From the IMG/VR virus record IMGVR_UViG_3300044729_001739, positions 1 to 26,939 of that record: a DNA stretch of 26,939 bases; one strand, written 5' to 3'. The stretch is from a virus. The position numbers were made by a program, and so were the translations under genes. Positions 1-6,327 of the stretch are shown piece by piece (position 1 is the stretch's first letter; each line of letters opens with the position of its first letter). The notes under the pieces were generated by a model, which saw nothing but the letters and a program-made list of their open reading frames with translations, did no database searches and had not been told where the DNA came from.

Positions 1-136
1 GCACATCCTGGATGAACAACGGCATAGTATGGACCCATAACCTTGCTTTGACGCAGTGTAGCAGCAGCCTTCATAATTAACTCAACGGTTAGTTCTGTTG
101 TGGTAGAACCGATGTCTGTTGAGAAACTATCGAAAG
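1..136. repeat. Terminal overlap of circular assembly (left copy)
   Basis: Bases 1-136 match 26804-26939 over their whole length with a single difference: C at 127 against T at 26930. Both copies fall inside the major capsid gene and joining them restores one open frame. The natural reading is a circularly permuted or circularised genome opened at an arbitrary point, not a physical terminal repeat with its own function. The mismatch changes capsid residue 126 from Ser (AGT) to Asn (AAT), so at least two variants probably contributed to the assembly. Confidence 0.93.
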
Positions 137-503
137 CAGCGAAGGCTGTGGTATCGAAACTTTCACCGATAGCACGACCTGATACTTCTGCTAATTGTGC
201 CATAACATCACCGTATGCTGAATCTTTCAACATATCTGTGACACGGCTGTAATAGACATGCTCTGATAGTGTAATCAGTGCCTGACTTGATGTGGTGTCA
301 GCAGCAGTAGCAGCACCTTCATTGGTAATTACTTGAGCACTGCCCTGTCCCCAGATAGGCACTTGAGCAACCTTACCCGCATTCATAGGAATGGGGAAGA
401 CCTTCATTAAATTACGAGCAACTGATGTTTCATAGGCCGCAAATTCCGCATCAGTGACGAAGTTTGCGTAAAATTGGGTATTCCAATCTGCTTGATTAGC
501 CAT
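1..503 (-). CDS. Major capsid protein, N-terminal part (gene crosses the window junction)
   Basis: This is the first 167 codons of the major capsid protein, the subunit of the icosahedral head shell. The gene leaves the window at base 1 and continues at 26803. Joined, it is 870 nt and encodes 289 residues, a common size for HK97-fold capsid proteins without a long delta domain. Its ATG has a strong ribosome binding site (AAGGAAGG). It follows a scaffold gene directly and precedes head-tail joining genes, the standard order in tailed phages. Segments such as FPIPMNAGKVAQVPIWG and LITLSEHVYYSRV look like the N-arm and E-loop region of this fold. I see no maturation protease gene nearby. The assignment rests on context and sequence style, not on a database match. 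Confidence 0.85.
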   Translation of the reverse strand, partial: MANQADWNTQFYANFVTDAEFAAYETSVARNLMKVFPIPMNAGKVAQVPIWGQGSAQVITNEGAATAADTTSSQALITLSEHVYYSRVTDMLKDSAYGDVMAQLAEVSGRAIGESFDTTAFAAFDSFSTDIGSTTTELTVELIMKAAATLRQSKVMGPYYAVVHPGC

Positions 504-528
504 TATATTTTCCTTCCTTTATAGTTAA

Positions 529-1185
529 TTATCGACCCTTCATTTCGCGATATAATTGTCGCTGTTTAGGATCACGCATATCGAATTTTGTTGGATCAAG
601 TTTCGCAGGAAGGTTACTGATATTACTACGGCTATTGGTTGTTGATGGACCAGCGGCACGAAAGTGTAGGTTTGTATCTAAAAATTCACGAACTAGATCT
701 TCTACCTGATAGGGCGTGCCCTTATCTGAATATCTTGTAGATCCCTTGTCGTCCATAATCTCTACTTCACCTGAATCATTTAGTCGCACATAAGGCTTAA
801 GCAGTTGTTTGACCTGTTGAGGATTAACAGCACCTAATTTAGCGGCTGTGTCAATCAACGGCATATCAACGGTATAACTGCGAATAATTTCATCCCTTTT
901 ACGAATTTCTTGATCTTTCTTTTCTGCTAACTCTTGAATTACCTTATCGAACTCACCTCGCTTCTTGGCTTCTTCGGTGCGTCTGCGTTCGTAATCCTGT
1001 TTGAGTTGTCGCAGTTCTTCAACATCTCCTAAATCTTCATATTGTTTAGATAATTTTTTAGTTAGGCTGCTACGCAATCTAGCCATCATATCATTAACTT
1101 CGGATTCAGAATATGTTTTCTGTGCCTGGTCTTGTTTATCAGACGATCCAGTATCGTCATTTGCCAATGTTTCTGTGTCGGCCAT
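529..1185 (-). CDS. Capsid scaffolding protein
   Basis: A 218-residue, highly charged, mostly helical protein, almost certainly the internal scaffold that directs capsid assembly and then leaves the procapsid. A long Lys/Glu/Arg-rich coiled coil spans roughly residues 25-105, preceded by an acidic, low-complexity N-terminus. The C-terminus is short and basic (KQRQLYREMKGR), as is usual where scaffolds contact the capsid shell. It lies immediately before the major capsid gene, the classic scaffold position. I chose the ATG at 1185 because GGCGAGG precedes it at good spacing. An in-frame ATG six codons upstream (1203) has no such site. Confidence 0.85.
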   Translation of the reverse strand: MADTETLANDDTGSSDKQDQAQKTYSESEVNDMMARLRSSLTKKLSKQYEDLGDVEELRQLKQDYERRRTEEAKKRGEFDKVIQELAEKKDQEIRKRDEIIRSYTVDMPLIDTAAKLGAVNPQQVKQLLKPYVRLNDSGEVEIMDDKGSTRYSDKGTPYQVEDLVREFLDTNLHFRAAGPSTTNSRSNISNLPAKLDPTKFDMRDPKQRQLYREMKGR

Positions 1186-1226
1186 TGTTGCCTCGCCTTT
1201 CATTAAAAAGTAATTGTGATTACTAT

Positions 1227-1592
1227 TTATTGAGCAGATATTTTTTCGGCGTATTTTGTGCGTAATTCTGCCAGTCTTTGTCTATTCTGTTGAATTAGAC
1301 AGGGCACAGGTGTGCTCATATGATTAAAATTAGGATGGCTCCATAACCATTCATTTTCCGTATCTCTATTTTCTAAATCGGTGGCTAATTTTTTTAATTT
1401 GCGATGATTAAGATCACAGATATAGACTCGTGCTTCTAATGGTGGTTCCAGTACTAGGCGATAACCTCGCCACCGGACTATATCAATCAGTCCTTTGCGA
1501 TAAGCAGGCAGACTCCAGGGGCACACACTTCGTATGCTCCTGAAGTAATCTAACCAATTAACCTCTACGGCCTGGTTTCTTTTTCTTTCCAC
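1227..1592 (-). CDS. Conserved-looking phage protein of unknown function (GTG start)
   Basis: A 121-residue protein between the small head genes and the scaffold. Its N-terminal part contains VNWLDYFRSIRSVCPWS, followed by a compact alpha/beta-looking segment with YICDLNHRKLKKLA and a polar, Gln/Arg-rich C-terminus. I do not recognise a catalytic motif. Its place in the head module suggests a virion or head-assembly role, which is inference only. The start is odd: the frame opens just after a TGA, and the only usable upstream codon is a GTG without a ribosome binding site. The well-placed site GGGAGAT instead serves an ATG at 1605 in another frame, which ends after 15 codons inside this gene. 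A frameshift, coupling or an assembly indel could explain this. Confidence 0.7.
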   Translation of the reverse strand: MERKRNQAVEVNWLDYFRSIRSVCPWSLPAYRKGLIDIVRWRGYRLVLEPPLEARVYICDLNHRKLKKLATDLENRDTENEWLWSHPNFNHMSTPVPCLIQQNRQRLAELRTKYAEKISAQ

Positions 1593-1605
1593 GGTTCATT
1601 GCCAT
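1558..1605 (-). other. 15-codon mini-ORF overlapping the start of the 121-residue gene
   Basis: MAMNRGKKKKPGRRG followed by TAA. Its ATG has a good ribosome binding site (GGGAGAT) and starts directly after the preceding 54-residue gene. It overlaps the first 35 nt of the downstream frame across an A-rich run (GGAAAGAAAAAGAAACC). A shift of one base forward inside that run would fuse it to the 121-residue protein and give a basic N-terminal extension. It may be a coupling leader, a programmed +1 shift site or a one-base assembly error. Confidence 0.35.
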
Positions 1606-1607
1606 CT

Positions 1608-1772
1608 TTATCTCCCTTTAGGTGTGAAACGATACTTCTGACTTTTAGGTGCTGCCTTACGAGCAATACTTAATGCTATGGCAACTGCCTGTCGTTGAGG
1701 CACACCTGCTTTCATTTCTGTTTTAATATTTTTAGCGATTGTGTGTTCGCCATATCCCTTTTTGAGAGGCAT
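1608..1772 (-). CDS. Small basic phage protein resembling the DUF6496 type
   Basis: A 54-residue basic protein starting at an ATG that overlaps the stop of the preceding gene (TAATG). The pattern MPLKKG...TIAKNIKTEMKAG.PQRQAVAIALSIARKA matches from memory a widespread family of very short phage and bacterial proteins whose core is K.I..EM.AGKPQKQAVAIAL. The function of that family is not established as far as I know. A helical, positively charged core suggests nucleic-acid or protein binding. It sits between the portal region and the scaffold, a common location in aquatic phage genomes. Confidence 0.75.
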   Translation of the reverse strand: MPLKKGYGEHTIAKNIKTEMKAGVPQRQAVAIALSIARKAAPKSQKYRFTPKGR

Positions 1773-2068
1773 TATATTTGCTCCTGTTCTAAAATATTAC
1801 GGGCCCATACCAATGCAGCAGGTCCGCCCCATAGTAGGTATGCCTGTGTTCCCGGTGTGTCTGTGCCTGGTCGATAATATACTTGTGCTCTACTCAAGAA
1901 ACTATAAGTTCTTTTAACAATATCTAAACTAACTAATTCCCTATTAGCGAATTGACGAGCACGAGCAAGTCCTATAGCAGTGCCGCCCCGACGACTTGCG
2001 GGTGCTTGTTCTCGTAGTCTTAATGCTCTACGGGCTGCTGCGGCCATTGCTTCTGTAGGTTTATACAT
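1772..2068 (-). CDS. Small conserved head-module protein with a WLLWGG motif
   Basis: A 98-residue protein. The ATG at 2068 overlaps the portal stop as TGATG, and a TTG one codon earlier is less likely. The N-terminal half has a pattern I have seen in many phage structural genes: ARRALRLREQAPASRRGGT, then GLARARQFANRE and a Ser-Leu-Asp step before a helix with VKRTYSFLSR. The C-terminal half ends with AYLLWGGPAALVWA. Related segments occur as free small proteins or fused to capsid or portal-associated proteins. The biochemical role is unknown to me. Position directly after the portal supports a head-assembly or minor virion role. Confidence 0.7.
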   Translation of the reverse strand: MYKPTEAMAAAARRALRLREQAPASRRGGTAIGLARARQFANRELVSLDIVKRTYSFLSRAQVYYRPGTDTPGTQAYLLWGGPAALVWARNILEQEQI

Positions 2069-3561
2069 CAATCTTCTTCTTTGTGAATATATCCCTGCTC
2101 CATATAGGCAATGTGTTCTTGCTCTGTTCTTGCTATAACTTCTTCTCCTGTTTCAGGATTATACATAGTGTGGGCTTCGAACAAAGGTTGAGGGGGTAGA
2201 TTTTCTGCTTCAATTGACACATATTCAGGCATAATGAGATCAGCATCTTCACCTAATACTTCTAATATTTCGTGATCAATAGCATAGAGCACACGAGGAT
2301 CAGTGGCTGCTGATTTAGCACTGACTAATTCTTGTATTTCTCTATTAGTATCTCTAACATTGAAACTATCAGGATACTTAATCTCACCATCCCAAGTTAA
2401 TCCCTGATAGACAGCAAATAATTTCCATATCTGTTCTTCGGCTAATTCTAAATTATCTGCAACGGTTGATAAGCGAGCATTTAAGAGTTGAAATTCTGTT
2501 TCCAATGCCACACCACTCATTTCTCTAGCAGCAGTAGCACGAATACCACCTGTGTTTGCCATACGATCAATTGCTTGAATCAGTTTATCCTGTGTTGAAT
2601 GAATACTACCCACTGCTGAACTTGAGAATTCAAGAGCATAGGGATTCAATCCCGGATCACTTCCTTGCTCTAGAATAATTAATGCTCCTGCTCCTGCTCC
2701 GACCTGTGCGTTAGGTGGTACTACGAGTGTAGGATGTGTGCCTAATCTTATTGCCTGTTCATTTTCAGAGTTCATATTATACAACATCTTCTGAACATCT
2801 GCTATATCATTTATAACACTAACGCCTATACCTTTTTCAATTGATCTTTCGTTATAGACTAGCACAGCAGGAATAATACCTAATTCATTAGGTTCAATAG
2901 TGCGAATATTTGCTGTGCGTTCTATCTGATTCATTTCCCAGGTTTCAATGGTTTCAGGACGCCATATCTTAACTACCTGAATACGATCGATAACTTCTTC
3001 TACATATTTGAGATAGACTAATTCATAGGCACCTGTGGCTCGACGACGCCAGGTAAAGTCTGATACTACTAAAGGTGTCATTAGATTTATATAAGGTCTT
3101 ACACCTTCTTCCATTTCCTGCTGTGCTGTGGTAGCACCTACATTGGGTTTAGTAAGAATACACCAGCAGTGTCCGAATACACCGCTCCAGATAGCCACCT
3201 GTTTCATAAAATCATCGAAACTGCGACCTTCATAATCGCAGTCCTTGAGAAAATCTTCTACATCCCAACGACCCTCCCAGGATTCGAAATCTCTATCTGG
3301 ATGCTGTCTAAAAAGAAAACTGATATAGGTTTGAATAACACTTTGACATTGATTATCTAAAGGAGTGTTATATAATCTCTTTTGGTATTCACCATCATTC
3401 TCTAATTGATAGCGTGTTAGATGTCCTGCATCACGGTATTCTTTACCACCTACATAACTTTCATAGAGAAATTGCCATCTATCACGATATTTTAGATAGA
3501 GTTGATGTGTAGTTGATAATGCTATATAATCTTGTTGTAGGGTAAAATTGCTACTGGCCAT
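2068..3561 (-). CDS. Portal protein
   Basis: A 497-residue portal, the dodecameric ring at one head vertex through which DNA is packaged and ejected and to which the tail attaches. Supporting features are the length (usual range 430-550), the position directly after the large terminase with no gap, and the residue pattern: N-terminal helices with YRDAGHLTRYQLENDGEYQKR, a clip and stem region in the middle, then a long crown-side helix region (LNARLSTVADNLELAEEQIWKLFAVYQG) typical of DUF4055/SPP1-type portals. The C-terminus is acidic (EDADLIMPEYVSIEAENLPP). The ATG is preceded by AGGAAAATGTAA. No frame damage is seen. Confidence 0.92.
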   Translation of the reverse strand: MASSNFTLQQDYIALSTTHQLYLKYRDRWQFLYESYVGGKEYRDAGHLTRYQLENDGEYQKRLYNTPLDNQCQSVIQTYISFLFRQHPDRDFESWEGRWDVEDFLKDCDYEGRSFDDFMKQVAIWSGVFGHCWCILTKPNVGATTAQQEMEEGVRPYINLMTPLVVSDFTWRRRATGAYELVYLKYVEEVIDRIQVVKIWRPETIETWEMNQIERTANIRTIEPNELGIIPAVLVYNERSIEKGIGVSVINDIADVQKMLYNMNSENEQAIRLGTHPTLVVPPNAQVGAGAGALIILEQGSDPGLNPYALEFSSSAVGSIHSTQDKLIQAIDRMANTGGIRATAAREMSGVALETEFQLLNARLSTVADNLELAEEQIWKLFAVYQGLTWDGEIKYPDSFNVRDTNREIQELVSAKSAATDPRVLYAIDHEILEVLGEDADLIMPEYVSIEAENLPPQPLFEAHTMYNPETGEEVIARTEQEHIAYMEQGYIHKEED

Positions 3562-4824
3562 TTACATTTTCCTAAATGTGTTTTCGGGGTTTGAACTGCC
3601 TAATTTATGACCCCACATTCTTATAGCAGGTTGCTGATAGGGTAATTTAATGGGGAACATATAATCCACCATATACCTCAAGGCATCTGCCATATGATCG
3701 AAACCTGATTCTTTGTCTGGTATTGATGATCCCTGTTTATAGGTCAGTTTCTCCAGACACTCAATGATATATTTACACGACGGGTTTATAAACAGAGTCG
3801 ATATGCCCGAACTACTACGCAATTTAGCATTGACGGCATTAACACCATCTCTAACTGCGTTGTGTGCATGAGGTGCTAATACCTTAAAGCCCGCAGCCCT
3901 TAAGATTGTATGATCTGTTCTACCTCCTGCTGATGTGCGACGCTGTGCGCCCGCAGGATCAGGATAGGCCGTGATCACACTCAAGGGATAGCGTGATTTA
4001 ATTTCTTCTACTAATTCATCTGTGTTCGAACCCATAATTCTTATTTCATCTATGATCCAGAGTTCATCACCTCTACGCACTGCTACCACAGCACTAACTG
4101 GATCTATATTGAAGTCTATTCCAATATGCAATTGATCTAACTTTAGGTTATCAGGAGTTCTAACATTATATTTTCTATCGAAAGCATAGAACACACGACC
4201 GCTGAAGGTCTCGAATGTGGCCATATATTCTTGACGAAATGTTCTTTCATCAAGTGTGCTACGAGCGGCTTCTATTTCCTTTTCACTGACATTACCGCCG
4301 TCTATAGTTGTGTATTGAAAACTACGCCACTCATCAGGGAATTCAGTTTCAAGCGAATATAGGTCGTGTGCCCAATTAAGTCCTTTAGGTGTGCCGATAA
4401 AGAGAGCATGTCCCATACGATCAGATAAGGTAGGTCGAAGAGTTTCATACCAAGCATCAGGATCTATGTCTGCGAACTCGTCTAGCACAAGATAATCTAA
4501 TCCCACCCCGCGAAGACTATCGTGATTGTCCGCACCTTTAAGACTGATCACTGATTGATTCTTTAGTTCAAGAGTTAGTTCTGTTTCATTGATCTTCTTA
4601 ACCCAGCGTAGATCTAGTAATCTCTGTTTAAGTTTCTTCCAGGTAATCATTTTAGCCTGGCGATAAGTCGGTGCCACATACCATACCGTGCGTTCGGGCA
4701 TACGAGCATTAAAACATAATTGTCTAATGCTGAGATGTGTCTTGCCAAATCTCCTTCCCGCTATAACACACTTAAATCTTTGTGGTGCCGCTACTATTTC
4801 TTGTTGAGGCAGACTTAGAGCCAT
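3562..4824 (-). CDS. terL: Terminase large subunit
   Basis: A 420-residue DNA-packaging motor with an ATPase and a nuclease domain. The ATPase part shows Walker A AGRRFGKT at residues 22-29, Walker B LVLDE at 112-116 and the coupling motif FIGTPKG at 142-148. The RNase H-like nuclease part begins with IGIDFNIDPVSAVVA near residue 233 and contains YPDPAG and a late acidic helix with GFDHMADALRY that would supply the last metal-binding residue. The length fits the family. Its ATG overlaps the small terminase stop as TAATG, and the portal follows at once, the canonical packaging cassette. Confidence 0.96.
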   Translation of the reverse strand: MALSLPQQEIVAAPQRFKCVIAGRRFGKTHLSIRQLCFNARMPERTVWYVAPTYRQAKMITWKKLKQRLLDLRWVKKINETELTLELKNQSVISLKGADNHDSLRGVGLDYLVLDEFADIDPDAWYETLRPTLSDRMGHALFIGTPKGLNWAHDLYSLETEFPDEWRSFQYTTIDGGNVSEKEIEAARSTLDERTFRQEYMATFETFSGRVFYAFDRKYNVRTPDNLKLDQLHIGIDFNIDPVSAVVAVRRGDELWIIDEIRIMGSNTDELVEEIKSRYPLSVITAYPDPAGAQRRTSAGGRTDHTILRAAGFKVLAPHAHNAVRDGVNAVNAKLRSSSGISTLFINPSCKYIIECLEKLTYKQGSSIPDKESGFDHMADALRYMVDYMFPIKLPYQQPAIRMWGHKLGSSNPENTFRKM

Positions 4825-5207
4825 TATTCATTATCAGTCCAAGGAAGGGGTTGCAGTGCTTCAGAATTGACTCCATTTTCAGATTGGCCCAGAATGTTTT
4901 TGCCTAACCATATGAGCATTACGGCATTACCACTTAAGGCCAAACTTAATTGAGCACGGCGAAGACTCTGCTTTAAGTTCTCACGACCTTTTATGAGTTC
5001 TACGCTAAAGTTGTAGGTTAATGTATTTTCATCTATACCAAACCACGCAGCAATTTCAATATCCTTACAGCCTATTTGAGCCAGTTTATAAACTTCTTCA
5101 GGAGGGATAATTTTCTTATCACGGCCTACCACACGGCCTTCAACTTCTTTAGTACCTGTTCGGGGCGTTTTTCTCTTATTCTTTTTATGTTCTTCTTGTT
5201 CTGACAT
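4824..5207 (-). CDS. terS: Terminase small subunit
   Basis: A 127-residue protein upstream of and overlapping the large terminase gene. After a lysine-rich tail (KKNKRKTPRTGTK), residues about 35-60 read PPEEVYKLAQIGCKDIEIAAWFGI, then DENTLTYNF, a helix-turn-helix in which an Ile/Ala-rich helix precedes the recognition helix. This is the usual DNA-binding part of small terminases. A helical oligomerisation segment follows (ENLKQSLRRAQLSLALSGN) and a short acidic tail. It should recognise the packaging start site. It is the first gene of the late operon, read from the promoter at 5294-5322. Its AAAGG sits unusually close to the ATG. Confidence 0.88.
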   Translation of the reverse strand: MSEQEEHKKNKRKTPRTGTKEVEGRVVGRDKKIIPPEEVYKLAQIGCKDIEIAAWFGIDENTLTYNFSVELIKGRENLKQSLRRAQLSLALSGNAVMLIWLGKNILGQSENGVNSEALQPLPWTDNE

Positions 5208-5232
5208 CCTTTATTTACTCAATCTCGCAAAA

Positions 5233-5274
5233 AATCATAAAGAAACCCCCCTACAGCATCTTGCTATAGAGGGG
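5233..5274 (-). terminator. Rho-independent-type terminator in the leader of the late operon
   Basis: On the minus strand CCCCTCTATAGCA pairs with TGCTGTAGGGGGG around an AGA loop (13 base pairs with two G-U pairs, arms at 62-74 and 46-58 of the 52xx block) and is followed by TTTCTTTATGATTTTTT. It lies between the promoter at 5294-5322 and the small terminase start, so transcripts from that promoter must read through it. That suggests attenuation or antitermination. It would also stop transcripts arriving from the early genes. Confidence 0.75.
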
Positions 5275-5293
5275 CCTGCTTTTTGATATTATT

Positions 5294-5322
5294 ATTATAC
5301 GACTGCGACAGACTAAAGTCAA
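5294..5322 (-). promoter_or_regulatory. Sigma70-type promoter for the late operon, with an operator-like spacer
   Basis: On the minus strand TTGACT (5317-5322), a 17-base spacer, then TATAAT (5294-5299). It is five of six at -35 and six of six at -10 with ideal spacing, pointing at the small terminase gene. The predicted start is near 5287. The spacer holds GTCTGTCGCAGTC, the reverse of the ACTGCGACAGAC element that also lies beside the promoter at 5798-5826, so one regulator may control both. Confidence 0.85.
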
Positions 5323-5346
5323 TAATAAAAATATCCAATTAGCCCA

Positions 5347-5373
5347 TAATAGGGCTGAATCACAGCCCTATTA
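5347..5373 (-). terminator. Perfect stem-loop directly after the 56-codon ORF
   Basis: TAATAGGGCTG pairs with CAGCCCTATTA over 11 base pairs with a 5-base loop, two bases past the stop codon of the upstream ORF. On the minus strand it is followed by TGGGCTAATTGGATATTTTT, so a U-run exists but is displaced. It may be a weak terminator or a 3' end stabilising the short early transcript, just before the late promoter. Confidence 0.5.
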
Positions 5374-5374
5374 A

Positions 5375-5545
5375 TTATTTGAAATAATTATGGTTTAATG
5401 GTTTTTTATCTTCTAGATAACGCTGGCGTAGGTTTTCTATTGTATTACCAGTAAGATCTTTGCGATAACCATCACTCTCTAAAAATATTGCCCATCTTAA
5501 GTTTTGTTCTTCTTTTGTTAATTTTTCGAAATCGTTTTGTGTCAT
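5375..5545 (-). CDS. 56-residue protein of unknown function
   Basis: A short ORF beginning MTQNDFEKLTKEEQNLRWAI and ending NHNYFK, charged and probably helical, with no signal peptide or metal-binding cysteines. It is the second of two tiny genes read from the promoter at 5798-5826 and ends at a strong hairpin. An 8-bp hairpin (5554-5573, loop GCAA on the minus strand) sits just ahead of its ATG, and no clear ribosome binding site lies between hairpin and ATG, so translation may be controlled. Its place between two promoters that share an operator-like element makes a regulatory role possible, which is a guess from position. Codon use and composition look like real coding sequence. Confidence 0.6.
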   Translation of the reverse strand: MTQNDFEKLTKEEQNLRWAIFLESDGYRKDLTGNTIENLRQRYLEDKKPLNHNYFK

Positions 5546-5553
5546 TTTTTCTA

Positions 5554-5573
5554 AAGGGTAGTTGCCTACCCTT
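5554..5573 (-). promoter_or_regulatory. 8-bp hairpin ahead of the 56-codon ORF
   Basis: AAGGGTAG, loop of four, CTACCCTT: a perfect 8-bp stem lying between the two tiny genes and ending about eight bases before the ATG at 5545. The stem's AAGG is the only Shine-Dalgarno-like sequence nearby and is buried in it. Processing signal, translational switch or weak terminator are all possible. Confidence 0.4.
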
Positions 5574-5580
5574 ATTCTCC

Positions 5581-5754
5581 TTATTTGAATTTAGTTTCTA
5601 ATCGTTCTAAAATGTCGGCAATTCGTTCTAATTGCCAGGATATACTATGCAGTTCATCTCCTACGGTTTGTCCGTAATCATTATTTGGATTTAGGTGATA
5701 AGAGATATCATCAATGCTGTTAATAATTTCTGTAATTTGTTTTTCAATTGACAT
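5581..5754 (-). CDS. 57-residue coiled-coil-like protein of unknown function
   Basis: A small acidic ORF starting MSIEKQITEIINSIDDISYH and ending LERIADILERLETKFK. The start has AAAGGA at good spacing. The hydrophobic residues of the last 20 positions fall in a heptad-like pattern (ISWQLERIADILERLETK), so it may dimerise. It is the first gene after the promoter at 5798-5826, and a palindromic operator-like site lies within its leader. I do not recognise a DNA-binding helix-turn-helix. If either of the two tiny genes encodes the regulator of the shared operator it would be unusual in form. Confidence 0.65.
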   Translation of the reverse strand: MSIEKQITEIINSIDDISYHLNPNNDYGQTVGDELHSISWQLERIADILERLETKFK

Positions 5755-5774
5755 ATTTTTTTCCTTTAATATTG

Positions 5775-5791
5775 ACTGCGTCTGTCGCAGT
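5775..5791. promoter_or_regulatory. Palindromic operator-like site
   Basis: ACTGCGACAGACGCAGT on the minus strand: 6-base arms ACTGCG/CGCAGT around a 5-base centre. It starts at the predicted transcription start of the promoter at 5798-5826. The half ACTGCGACAGAC recurs inside the spacer of the late promoter at 5294-5322. On the + strand the same bases form part of TTGACT-N16-TATTAT (5772-5799), a weaker promoter-like sequence in the opposite direction. Confidence 0.6.
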
Positions 5792-5797
5792 AATATT

Positions 5798-5826
5798 ATT
5801 ATATATAAATTATTTATTCAAGTCAA
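5798..5826 (-). promoter_or_regulatory. Sigma70-type promoter for the two tiny genes
   Basis: On the minus strand TTGACT (5821-5826), a 17-base AT-rich spacer and TATAAT (5798-5803). Predicted start near 5791, overlapping the palindromic site at 5775-5791. The first gene downstream starts at 5754. The match to the sigma70 consensus equals that of the late promoter. Confidence 0.85.
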
Positions 5827-5839
5827 TAGATCAATTTGC

Positions 5840-5995
5840 TCATTTTCTACAGGTTATTTCTTTAGGTGAGTTAGGACATTGAAAACTGGTGCAGCGTTGA
5901 AATTCGCCATTTACTCGTTGCGTATATTCTTCTATATTGCAACCGGTATCACCACAACCAGAGATTACTAATACGATTAATAATAGGTATTTCAT
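5840..5995 (-). CDS. Small predicted lipoprotein, possible outer-membrane spanin partner
   Basis: A 51-residue protein with a clear lipoprotein signal: MKYLLLIVLVISGC, where the lipobox ISGC places the lipidated cysteine at residue 14. The mature part is about 38 residues with four more cysteines (GC at 19, then 35, 40 and 49) and is polar. Its ATG overlaps the stop of the membrane protein gene upstream (ATGA). A membrane-anchored protein followed by an overlapping small lipoprotein is the architecture of two-component spanins (Rz/Rz1), which disrupt the outer membrane at lysis. The upstream partner is much shorter than typical Rz and no endolysin is next to it. So lipoprotein is firm, spanin is tentative. 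A superinfection-exclusion lipoprotein is the alternative. It ends just before the promoter at 5798-5826. Confidence 0.7.
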   Translation of the reverse strand: MKYLLLIVLVISGCGDTGCNIEEYTQRVNGEFQRCTSFQCPNSPKEITCRK

Positions 5996-6225
5996 CGGGC
6001 TTTACTCAAGCAGTGACTAATCTTAATAGTATGTAGGTCATAATTAGGATACCGTGTGATTTGAATATATCGTGCTATCTGTTCTGTTTCCTTACTGGCC
6101 ATACATTCTGGCGTAATTCTGCTCTTGCTGGGCCAAAAGATATAAACGCAGAATACACAAATACATAATACCAAAGTTAGTTTAAGAATCCGATCCATTT
6201 GTTCATTGAGTGCTAGCCAGTTCAT
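5992..6225 (-). CDS. Single-pass membrane protein, possible inner-membrane partner of the lipoprotein
   Basis: A 77-residue protein. One hydrophobic helix spans about residues 14-32 (KLTLVLCICVFCVYIFW), preceded by a short acidic N-terminus and followed by a basic-polar tail of about 45 residues with PSKSRITPECMASKETEQ. It overlaps the downstream lipoprotein gene by ATGA, so the two are probably co-translated. If the tail is periplasmic it could pair with the lipoprotein in a spanin-like complex. The tail seems short for that and its topology cannot be settled here. The start at 6225 has a weak AGGA. A TATAAT at 6285-6290 upstream might serve a promoter but lacks a good -35. Confidence 0.65.
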   Translation of the reverse strand: MNWLALNEQMDRILKLTLVLCICVFCVYIFWPSKSRITPECMASKETEQIARYIQITRYPNYDLHTIKISHCLSKAR

Positions 6226-6327
6226 TAAGATATCCTATGTGTGTTAATATATTATTATTTTAACAAATAAGCCAAGGATAGTCTATTATACTTTAGTATT
6301 CTGTTGCGTTATCACAACTGGGAGCAG

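Noticed and set aside
1-136. Terminal repeat as a physical direct terminal repeat of the virion
   Set aside because: It lies inside the capsid gene with one mismatch and only joins an open frame, so an assembly overlap is simpler.
5772-5799. + strand promoter TTGACT-N16-TATTAT as a driver of + strand genes
   Set aside because: No credible + strand gene follows; kept only as a possible antisense or overlapping element in the operator finding.
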